Assembly (NCBI GenBank): GCA_034432655.1
Contig: DAOUBP010000075.1
Coordinates: forward strand, 1 to 26,430
Direction: 5' to 3'
DNA: 26,430 nt
Source of the DNA: DAOUBP01 sp034432655
Lineage (GTDB): Bacteria > Chloroflexota > Anaerolineae > CG2-30-64-16
Of this stretch, positions 14,858-21,500 are shown piece after piece (the first letter of the stretch is position 1; every line of letters starts with the position of its first letter). Under the pieces are notes generated by a model, which was given only the letters and a program-made list of their open reading frames with translations, ran no database searches and had not been told where the DNA came from. Made by a program: the position numbers and the translations under genes.

Positions 14858-15655
14858 TCAAGACTTGACACCGGTGTACCGGCGCTCGATGGCCATGATC
14901 TTCTCTACGCGGCGGGCATGCCGCTCACCGCCGAAGGGGGTCGCGAGCCAGGTCTGGACGATCTGTTTCGCCAGATTGACGCCGATCAGGCCTGCGCCGA
15001 GGGTCAGCACGTTGGCATGGTTGTGCTCCCGGCTGTTGACCGCCGTCGCGTGGTCATAGCACATCGCCGCGCGCACGCCGGGCACTTTGTTAGCGGCCAT
15101 GCATGAACCGATCCCCGCGCCGTCAATCACGATACCGTTGGCGCATTCGCCGCCGGCCACCAGCCTGGCCACCGCGTAGGCAATGTCGGGATAATCAACG
15201 GGATCGGCGCTGTGTGTGCCGCAATCCACCACCTCATAGCCCAGGCTCTGCAGATGGGGCTTCAGCACTTCTTTCAGAGTGTAGCCGCCGTGATCGGCGC
15301 CGATGGCCACCCGCTGCGTGGCCGGGACCTGACGGCGAACCGGGGTGCCCGAGGGAGCCAGTGAGACATCCTCTTCGGCCAATGTGATGCCACGCTCGCG
15401 CGCCACCTCGCGGGCCAGCGGGGTCACCAGTGCATCGGCCGGCACACGCAACTTAGCGCCGGGGTCCAGGGCCCGCACAGCCGCCTCGGTGACCAGCACG
15501 CGCGCGGCCGGGGGTGTATCCGGCTCAGGCTTACCCGCCGGTGCCGGCGGCCGGGCCTCATGCTGAGCGTCGCTGCTTGAGCTGGCGGATGCATCCAGCA
15601 AGCGGGCTAACACCCGCTGCACCACTGCGCGCACCTCGGCCTCGGTAGGCGGCAT
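14858..15655 (-). CDS. RpiB/LacAB-type sugar-phosphate isomerase, BMC-associated
   Basis: The C-terminal domain (about 113-265) is RpiB-like: RVAIGADHGGYTLKE, GAGIGSCMAANKVPGVRAAMCYD and NSREHNHANVLTLGAGLIG. It should interconvert ribose- and ribulose-5-phosphate or a related aldose/ketose phosphate pair. At the place of the catalytic Cys of E. coli RpiB (CGTGIG) it has Asp178 (DGAGIG), with a Cys seven residues later (185). Upstream are an amphipathic helix (residues 5-21, with VVQRVLARLL), a Ser/Pro-rich linker, and a 45-residue module (VTEAAVRALDPG, VTPLAREVARERGI) reminiscent of an N-terminal segment of EutT-type proteins. AGGAG precedes the ATG. It lies 12 bases after lepB and 14 before deoC. 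Confidence 0.9.
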   Translation of the reverse strand: MPPTEAEVRAVVQRVLARLLDASASSSSDAQHEARPPAPAGKPEPDTPPAARVLVTEAAVRALDPGAKLRVPADALVTPLAREVARERGITLAEEDVSLAPSGTPVRRQVPATQRVAIGADHGGYTLKEVLKPHLQSLGYEVVDCGTHSADPVDYPDIAYAVARLVAGGECANGIVIDGAGIGSCMAANKVPGVRAAMCYDHATAVNSREHNHANVLTLGAGLIGVNLAKQIVQTWLATPFGGERHARRVEKIMAIERRYTGVKS

Positions 15656-15667
15656 CGCACGCTCCTG

Positions 15668-16345
15668 TCACTGAACCGCAAAGGCACTGAAGTCGGTGAG
15701 ATCGTAGCTGGGCACCACCGACCAGTAGCGCGGAGGCCAATACGAAATCACGGCCTTGCCGATGATACGCTCCAGCGGCAACGGCCCCCACAGATGCGAG
15801 TCGCTGGAGTTGTTGCGGTTGTCCCCCATCACGAACACCTCGTCCGGCCCCACGGTCACCGGCGGTGCGGTGTAGCTGCCGGGATTTGGGCCAAAAGGCT
15901 CGGGCATCAGCTGGCCGTTGATGTACACCTGACCGCTGCGCACCTCTACCGTCTCGCCGGGCAACCCGATGACGCGCTTGATAAAGTCACGGCTGGGGTC
16001 CCGCGGGTACTCGAAGACCACCACATCCCCTCGCCGGGGCTGGCGCACACACCAGGTCTTTTCCCACAGCGTGACGTTGAGCATCGGCACTTCCAGATGG
16101 ATGCCAGGGCAATAGGCCCAACGATTGACGATCAAGAACTGCTGGTCGTGGAAGTTCGGCTCCATGCTGATGCCGTCAATGCGATAATTCTGCACGAAGT
16201 TGCGGATCAGCATGACCATGAGCACTGCCAGCGCCAGGACTTCAAAGACCTCACGGATGGTAGCCAATACAGACGGCTGCGGGCCAGCCGGCTCCGGGAG
16301 TACAGGGCCGTTGGCTTCAGGGGTAGGAGTTTCCAGATCGGTCAC
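15668..16345 (-). CDS. lepB: Signal peptidase I
   Basis: This type I signal peptidase (about 225 residues) removes signal peptides from exported proteins at the membrane. One transmembrane helix (about 30-48) anchors it. The catalytic Ser60 lies in GISMEP and the general-base Lys123 in FIKRVIGLPGE; GDNRNNSSDSHLWGPLP is the conserved box near the end. The GTG at 16345 is preferred because AGGA lies seven bases upstream; the ATG at 16351 is too close to it. It is the first gene of the leftward operon and only 12 bases before the rpiB-like gene. A direct role in the compartment is not expected, so it may simply share the promoter. Confidence 0.93.
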   Translation of the reverse strand: MTDLETPTPEANGPVLPEPAGPQPSVLATIREVFEVLALAVLMVMLIRNFVQNYRIDGISMEPNFHDQQFLIVNRWAYCPGIHLEVPMLNVTLWEKTWCVRQPRRGDVVVFEYPRDPSRDFIKRVIGLPGETVEVRSGQVYINGQLMPEPFGPNPGSYTAPPVTVGPDEVFVMGDNRNNSSDSHLWGPLPLERIIGKAVISYWPPRYWSVVPSYDLTDFSAFAVQ

Positions 16346-16375
16346 AAGCATTCCTGTCTGCGCGAAGTTGTAAAA

Positions 16376-16396
16376 GCGGTGCCATTATAGCACCGC
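16376..16396. promoter_or_regulatory. Palindrome covering the -10 box of the BMC operon promoter
   Basis: GCGGTGC (16376-16382) and GCACCGC (16390-16396) are perfect 7-base inverted arms separated by seven bases that contain the -10 hexamer. The 21-base, two-fold symmetric arrangement at a promoter core suits binding by a dimeric repressor. No regulator gene is present in the window. Confidence 0.45.
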
Positions 16397-16412
16397 CTTC
16401 CGGGGCTGGCAA
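16384..16412 (-). promoter_or_regulatory. Predicted sigma70-type promoter of lepB-BMC operon
   Basis: On the reverse strand TTGCCA (16412-16407) and a perfect TATAAT (16389-16384) are separated by 17 bases. Transcription would begin near 16376, about 30 bases before lepB. No other convincing promoter was found before the downstream BMC genes, whose gaps are mostly 12-39 bases. Confidence 0.6.
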
Positions 16413-16430
16413 AAGGCAACGCGGCGTCGT

Positions 16431-16459
16431 TTGTGCCTGGAGATGAATCGTGATACGAT
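16431..16459 (+). promoter_or_regulatory. Predicted promoter of the MFS-glycosyltransferase operon
   Basis: TTGTGC (16431-16436) lies 17 bases before TACGAT (16454-16459), which has an extended -10 TG at 16451-16452. Transcription would begin near 16466, exactly at the 5' arm of the riboswitch-like leader. A perfect inverted repeat, GAATCGT-GAT-ACGATTC (16445-16461), covers the -10 region and could be an operator. Confidence 0.5.
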
Positions 16460-16466
16460 TCGCCAG

Positions 16467-16520
16467 CCGGTAGCAGGGACGCAGCTCCCTGACCGTTGCG
16501 GAACTGATGGCCTCTACCGG
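16467..16520 (+). promoter_or_regulatory. Fluoride riboswitch-like aptamer (degenerate)
   Basis: The 3' half, AACTGATGGCCTCTACC, is nearly identical to the conserved 3' segment of crcB-type fluoride riboswitches, and a hairpin GGGA/TCCC precedes it at the right distance. The 5' loop reads ACGCAGCT where the second leader in this window has ATGAGGCT, so two of six pseudoknot pairs with the GGCCTC segment would be lost. An outer stem CCGGTAG (16467-16473) with CTACCGG (16514-16520) is perfect. It may be a diverged or inactive fluoride sensor. Confidence 0.55.
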
Positions 16521-16546
16521 TACTTCCCGCTGGTAAAGGCTTCTTT
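16510..16546 (+). terminator. Leader terminator overlapping the aptamer
   Basis: GCCTCTACCGG (16510-16520) can pair with CTGGTAAAGGC (16530-16540) with one mismatch and one G-T pair, followed by TTCTTT. The 5' arm is shared with the aptamer's outer stem and pseudoknot strand, so ligand binding and termination would be mutually exclusive. Confidence 0.55.
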
Positions 16547-16561
16547 CTGGAGGATCATCCG

Positions 16562-17791
16562 ATGAAGGCGACCTCAACAGACGCAGCGCACACCGGAAAC
16601 CTGCGCACCCTGGCGCTGCAGTTCATCCTTTTGATGGGCCTGGTCAGTATGTTCGGCGACATCGCCTACGAGGGCGGTCGCGGGGTGGCAGGGCCGTTTC
16701 TGGCGACCCTCGGCGCCTCGGCCGTTGTCGTAGGGACGGTGGCCGGGTTGGGCGAATTTCTCGGTTATGCCATCCGCCTGGTCTCCGGCTCCCTGGCCGA
16801 TCGGACGCGCGCGTATTGGCTCCTGGCCGGGCTCGGCTACGGCATGATCGCAGCCGTGCCGCTATTGGCGCTGGCCGGCCGTTGGGAGATCGCCGCGATT
16901 TTGCTGCTTCTGGAGCGGATCGGCAAGGGGCTGCGCAGCCCGGCCAGGGACACCTTGCTCTCCTTCGCCACCAAGCAGGTGGGCCGCGGGTGGGGATTCG
17001 GCATCCATGAAGCCATTGATCAAGCCGGCGGCATCCTGGGTCCTCTGGTCTTCGTGGTTGCGCTGCGGCTCGGCGGAGGCTATCGCGGGGGCTTCACCTT
17101 CCTCTGGCTCCCGACGCTCCTCTGCGTGACGATGTTGCTGCTGGCCCGCTGGCGCCTGCCGGCGCCGCTCCAGCTCGAACAAAGTGCCATGCGACAGGCG
17201 GAACAGGAAGCCGTCGCGGAACGTCGCCTGCCGAGGACGTTCTGGCTCTATAGCCTGTTCGTGCTGCTGAGCGTGACCGGCTTCGCCAACTTCCAGCTTA
17301 TCTCCTACCATTTGCAGACCAGGGGACTGGCGCCCGGCGCCGACATCGCCCTGTTGTATGCCATAGCGATGTTGGTGGATGCGGCCGTGGCGTTGTTGAT
17401 CGGCCGGGCCTACGATCGCGTCGGCTTCAAAGCTCTGCTGGCGATCCCGCTCCTCACCATGCCGATCCCCTGGTTGGCCTTCACGTCCCATTATGCCCTG
17501 GCGGTGGTCGCAGTGGTGCTGTGGGGCGCGGTGATGGGCATCCACGAGACGATCATGCGCGCTGCGATCGCCGACATCACCCCCATCGGCCGACGGGGCC
17601 GCTCATACGGCATCTTCAACACCCTCTACGGCGCTGCCTGGCTGCTGGCCGGCGCGGGCATGGGCTGGCTTTATGAACGGACGCCGCTGGCCATCGGCGT
17701 GCTGGTGCTCTTGCTTGAGGTGGCTTCCCTGCCGGTGCTGCTCCGCTTGCTGCGGCAGGTGCGGCCAGCCGCCCTCCAGGACGCGGTATGA
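16562..17791 (+). CDS. MFS transporter
   Basis: This 409-residue integral membrane protein has about 12 hydrophobic segments and the MFS loop motif between segments 2 and 3 (SGSLADRTRAYW). GKGLRSPARDTLLSFATKQVGRGWGFGIHEAIDQAGGILGP is characteristic of one MFS branch often annotated as a drug or solute exporter; the actual substrate is unknown. TGGAGGATCATCCG places a good ribosome binding site before ATG 16562. It stands alone behind a riboswitch-like leader and overlaps the glycosyltransferase gene by four bases (ATGA). If the leader senses fluoride, an export role in fluoride stress is conceivable, but no sequence feature proves it. Confidence 0.9.
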   Translation: MKATSTDAAHTGNLRTLALQFILLMGLVSMFGDIAYEGGRGVAGPFLATLGASAVVVGTVAGLGEFLGYAIRLVSGSLADRTRAYWLLAGLGYGMIAAVPLLALAGRWEIAAILLLLERIGKGLRSPARDTLLSFATKQVGRGWGFGIHEAIDQAGGILGPLVFVVALRLGGGYRGGFTFLWLPTLLCVTMLLLARWRLPAPLQLEQSAMRQAEQEAVAERRLPRTFWLYSLFVLLSVTGFANFQLISYHLQTRGLAPGADIALLYAIAMLVDAAVALLIGRAYDRVGFKALLAIPLLTMPIPWLAFTSHYALAVVAVVLWGAVMGIHETIMRAAIADITPIGRRGRSYGIFNTLYGAAWLLAGAGMGWLYERTPLAIGVLVLLLEVASLPVLLRLLRQVRPAALQDAV

Positions 17792-20094
17792 GGCAAAGGC
17801 TGGGTTGGACGCTGATCCTGTGGTCGGCGCTGATGCTCCGGCTGTGGGGGCTGGATCAGCACAACATCTGGTGGGATGAGGGCCTGACCGCCTGGGCGGC
17901 GCGGCTGCCGATCCAGGGCATCCTGGACTGGACGGCCCACGATGTGCACCCGCCCCTCTATTTTCTGATCACGCATGGCTGGTGGCAGCTGCTGGGGGAC
18001 GGCGCCTGGGGGCTGCGCTTTTTGCCGGCCCTGGCAGGGGTCCTGGCGGTCGTGCTGGCAGCCGGCCTGGCGCGCATGTTGGGCGGCCCCCGCGCCGGCC
18101 TGTTGGCCGGGCTCTTCCTGGCACTTTCTCCCTTTGCCGTAACCTGGTCGCAAGAGCTGCGCATGTACATCTGGTCTGCGTTGTGGGCGGCAGCGGCGCT
18201 GTGGGCTGCAGTCCGCATCTGGCAGACGGATGCCGATGCCGGTCACGGCGTCACCGGAGAGAAAAAGGACAGGCTCGCCGTCTGGATCGCGTACGTGCTG
18301 AGTGCAGCGGCCGGGCTCTGGACCCTCTATCTCAGCGCGGCGACGCTGGTGGTGGCCAACCTGGCGTTCCTGTGGACGTGGTGGCAGCGCGGCCGGGGCA
18401 AGGGGTTGTTAATCCGCTGGACGATGGCACAGGTGGCCGTGATCGGATTGTTCGCCCCCTGGCTGGCCTACGCCCTGCCGCGCATGATGAGCTGGTCATC
18501 GGCCGAGCCGTATCAGCCGGGGTTCTTCCTGCGCCTGTACGCCACGGTGCTGGCGACCGGCGCGGCTGCCGACCTGGAAGCGTGGACATGGCCCACCGTC
18601 GCCGTGCTGATCACCCTGGCCCTGGCCGTCTTTGCCTTGACCTTCCGGCGAAAAGACGTGGTCCGTTCCACAGGGTTAGTGATGCTGTTGCTGGGGCTGG
18701 TGCTGCCCGCCGCCCTGGTCTACGCGCTGACCGTGCCGGGACGGGCCTTCTACGTGCCTCGGCTGGCCCCGCGTTACTTCCTGCCGCTGGCTGCCTGTTT
18801 CTACATCTTGCTGGGCTGGGGGTTGAGCGTATTGGCCCGCCGCCGCTTTCTCGGGCTGGCCGGCGCGGGGATCGTGGCCGGGGTCTCGCTGACCGGGTTG
18901 GCTGCGCTATACACCGGCCGCGGGCAGACCGACCAATATCTGTCGTTGGCGGCCACGTTAGAAGCGCACCGCCGGCCGGCCGACGCGGTGGTGCTGTACA
19001 CCGATGCGGACTGGCCCCTGTTCGCCGCACACTATCCAGGGCAGTGGGACAGGGTGCCGGGCGGCATGACGATCTCGCCGGAAAGCGTGGAAGGCCTGCT
19101 GTCCCCCATCTGGGAAAAAGCCGAGGGGGTCTGGCTGGTGGTCATCCCCAACGCTCAGCAGACCGATCCTGCACAGTTGGTGCCGGCGTGGCTGGCCGCA
19201 CGGGCTGCGGGCACCGCAACCTGGTCCTACGGCGAAACCTCACTGGCCCTGTTTGCGCGCACGGCCGAGCGCGCTGCGGCCGCCTACGATCTGGCGCCGG
19301 GATTCCGACCCCCGCGTGGATCTGCCTTGCCTGTGGCCGGGGGGGAGCTGCTGGCAGCCTCTCTGCCGCTGGATCGCTATCTCGTCGGCGACATCCTCCA
19401 TCTGGCATTGACCTGGGCACGACCTCCGCAAGAACCGGCCCGGCTGCTGCTGGCCGGCCCGACCACGCGAGAAGTGCCGCTCGCCGCCCCTCCGGCCGTG
19501 AGCACCGGGCCCACGCGACAACAGGTGGATTGGCCGTTGCTGGCCGATCTGCCGGCCGGCCGCTATAGCCTGGCCCTGGCCGCGGCCGGACATACCCTGG
19601 AGCTGGCCCGGTTTACCCTGGTGGCCCGGCGGCCACTACTGACAGAGGCTGCGGCAGAGATCATGCAGCCGCTGGACTTGCGCCTGGGCGACTCGATTCG
19701 CCTGGTCGGTTACAACCTGCCGCGGACGACCGCGCGGCCGGGGGAAACAGTGGCTTTGACCCTGTATTGGGAGGCGCTGGCGCCGATCCCGGCGCGCTAC
19801 AAGGTGTTCACGCACCTGGTGGGAACGACCTGGAACGCCGCGCAAGGCAACTTCCTGTGGGGACAACAGGACAACGAGCCGCTGGCCGACCGACTGCCCA
19901 CCACGTTGTGGGCGCCCGGCGTGCGCGTTGCCGACCCATATCGCATCCGGCTGGACCCGGCTGCACCGCCCGGGGTTTACACCCTGGAGGTCGGGATGTA
20001 CGGCCTGGTGGACGGCGTCCGCCCACCTGTCTTCGACGGGAGCGGCAGGCCACTGGGTGACTCGGTGACGCTAGCAGAAATCACCGTGCGCTAA
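17788..20094 (+). CDS. ArnT/PMT-type (GT39-like) membrane glycosyltransferase
   Basis: The N-terminal two thirds of this 768-residue protein contain about 11-13 hydrophobic helices. The early loop WWDEGLTAWAAR and HDVHPPLYFLITHGWW match the acidic and His/Pro motifs of GT39/83 enzymes, which take a sugar from a polyprenyl-phosphate donor on the outer face of the membrane. LSPFAVTWSQELRMYIWSALW is also typical. After about residue 500 follows an extracytoplasmic beta-rich region (for example GETVALTLYWEALAPIPARYKVFTHL) common in Chloroflexota homologues. The ATG overlaps the MFS stop. Substrate and acceptor are unknown. Confidence 0.88.
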   Translation: MRQRLGWTLILWSALMLRLWGLDQHNIWWDEGLTAWAARLPIQGILDWTAHDVHPPLYFLITHGWWQLLGDGAWGLRFLPALAGVLAVVLAAGLARMLGGPRAGLLAGLFLALSPFAVTWSQELRMYIWSALWAAAALWAAVRIWQTDADAGHGVTGEKKDRLAVWIAYVLSAAAGLWTLYLSAATLVVANLAFLWTWWQRGRGKGLLIRWTMAQVAVIGLFAPWLAYALPRMMSWSSAEPYQPGFFLRLYATVLATGAAADLEAWTWPTVAVLITLALAVFALTFRRKDVVRSTGLVMLLLGLVLPAALVYALTVPGRAFYVPRLAPRYFLPLAACFYILLGWGLSVLARRRFLGLAGAGIVAGVSLTGLAALYTGRGQTDQYLSLAATLEAHRRPADAVVLYTDADWPLFAAHYPGQWDRVPGGMTISPESVEGLLSPIWEKAEGVWLVVIPNAQQTDPAQLVPAWLAARAAGTATWSYGETSLALFARTAERAAAAYDLAPGFRPPRGSALPVAGGELLAASLPLDRYLVGDILHLALTWARPPQEPARLLLAGPTTREVPLAAPPAVSTGPTRQQVDWPLLADLPAGRYSLALAAAGHTLELARFTLVARRPLLTEAAAEIMQPLDLRLGDSIRLVGYNLPRTTARPGETVALTLYWEALAPIPARYKVFTHLVGTTWNAAQGNFLWGQQDNEPLADRLPTTLWAPGVRVADPYRIRLDPAAPPGVYTLEVGMYGLVDGVRPPVFDGSGRPLGDSVTLAEITVR

Positions 20095-20161
20095 CTCCCT
20101 CCTTGCGTCCCCGTGTGGCTGCGTCGCCTTCTCCTTGCGTCTCCGGGTCTCGTGTCCCCAT
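20095..20161. other. Short convergent gap with a direct repeat
   Basis: The 67 bases between two convergent stops contain CTCCTTGCGTC twice (20099-20109 and 20131-20141), 32 bases apart, in a pyrimidine-rich stretch. No hairpin with a T-tract was seen for either gene. Confidence 0.5.
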
Positions 20162-21391
20162 TCACTCCCACACCACGCCCGCCACCGACACCCACGATGT
20201 GCCGTCTTCATCCGCCGGGCACTGATCGTAAGCCACCGCGCGGCCTGCGGTCGGCGTCAGATAGCGCAGGGCCAGGTAAATCGGCGGCAGGCCACAGACG
20301 TTGTTGCGATCCTCGATCTGGCGCAGCGCGGCGAAGAAACCGGCCGCGTCCCCGCGCTGAATGTGCGCCAGCAGGTCAGCATCCGCAGAAGACAACGCCT
20401 CCTTGCCGGCTGCGTCCACCGCCTCGCCGCCGAAAGCCGGGCCGACGTGGGCCAGGTCTGCTGCAGCGATGACCACTGTCCGCCGGCCCGCAGCCGCCTG
20501 TTGCAGGGCGGTCACCAGGCTTGCGATGCGGGCATCGCGGTCGGGATCGGCCATGCCCGCCACATAATGGCTGAAGGAGCCGCACAGCACCGGCACAAGC
20601 TGACACGGCCGGCCATCGCGCATGTAGTGCAGCCAGACCGCCGCCAGCTCGATGGAGTGCTCGCTGCGGTGATGCAACTCCTCCTCGAACGCCGCCTCCT
20701 GGCCGAGAGCCTCGGCCGCCGCGTTCACGACCTCCTGGGCAGTGGGCAAAACGCCGAACGGCGTAGCGTAGTGTTGTCGCGTCAGCGTCAACCGGCCGAG
20801 GCCGCCGTAATGATCTGTGCCGAAGATGATGGCCAGCTCGGCGTCGCGGACGACCTCCGCGGCCTCCTCCCACACTGCGGCGTAGACCGGCCCACCGCGC
20901 GGGTAATCAATGTGCGGGCTGATCAGGCCGCGCAACCCGGTTGACGATTGAGGCGCATTGCCGTCTCGCCGCAATCGGGCCTGGGCCTGATAGCCGGCCA
21001 GGACCTGGCGCAAGACCTCCGGGTTCGCGGGATAAGAACCATCGGCCAGCGCCGGCGAGCGATAGGCAGCGCTGCGGTACGCCATCAGCGCCTGCGCCTG
21101 GGCTGCGGCCGAACGGTCGTTTTCCAACAAGTACAACTCGTCCAGGGCAGCCAGCACCTGTCCGATGACGTCCAGGCTGACCCGCAGGCCGAAATGCATT
21201 CGCAAAGCTGCCTGGATGCCGCGCGCATCTCGCGTGCCGTCGCAGGCGGCCAGCACCGGGCCGAGCACAGCCGGCAGCGTCATCAATTTGCCGCTGAGGG
21301 AGAGCGGATCGCGCAGCAAGAGCGCAGGTTCGCGGCCCTGGATGAACGGCCGGATTTCTATCGGCCGAAGCTTCGGATATGGTTCGGGCAT
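20162..21391 (-). CDS. MEMO1-family (AmmeMemoRadiSam B-like) protein with N-terminal domain
   Basis: The C-terminal part (about 140-409) is MEMO1-like: GLISPHIDYPRGGPVYAA, IIFGTDHYGG, FEEELHHRSEHSIELAAVWLHY, VPVLCGSF and AADLAHVGPAFGG carry the His/Asp positions conserved in the family, related in fold to extradiol dioxygenases. Residues 1-110 form a separate module with a PqqD/winged-helix-like segment (DGTRDARGIQAALRMHFGLRVS) often fused to MEMO in environmental bacteria. Neither AMMECR1 nor the radical SAM partner is in the window. AAAGGT precedes the ATG. It follows glmS on the same strand after 109 bases. Its biochemical role is not established. Confidence 0.88.
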   Translation of the reverse strand: MPEPYPKLRPIEIRPFIQGREPALLLRDPLSLSGKLMTLPAVLGPVLAACDGTRDARGIQAALRMHFGLRVSLDVIGQVLAALDELYLLENDRSAAAQAQALMAYRSAAYRSPALADGSYPANPEVLRQVLAGYQAQARLRRDGNAPQSSTGLRGLISPHIDYPRGGPVYAAVWEEAAEVVRDAELAIIFGTDHYGGLGRLTLTRQHYATPFGVLPTAQEVVNAAAEALGQEAAFEEELHHRSEHSIELAAVWLHYMRDGRPCQLVPVLCGSFSHYVAGMADPDRDARIASLVTALQQAAAGRRTVVIAAADLAHVGPAFGGEAVDAAGKEALSSADADLLAHIQRGDAAGFFAALRQIEDRNNVCGLPPIYLALRYLTPTAGRAVAYDQCPADEDGTSWVSVAGVVWE

Positions 21392-21430
21392 CGTAGCTAC
21401 CTTTGACCCCTTTCACCCCCAACCCCCGCT

Positions 21431-21447
21431 CTCCCCGTGCAGGGGAG
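21431..21447. repeat. Small hairpin in the glmS-MEMO gap
   Basis: CTCCCC-GTGCA-GGGGAG is a perfect six-pair hairpin within the 109-base gap downstream of glmS. It has no T-tract on either strand, so it looks like a small dispersed hairpin rather than an intrinsic terminator. The rest of the gap shows nothing recognisable. Confidence 0.45.
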
Positions 21448-21500
21448 CCTTACGAAAGAGGTTCAACACGATAAAATGCAAAAACCAACCTGACGAGGCA

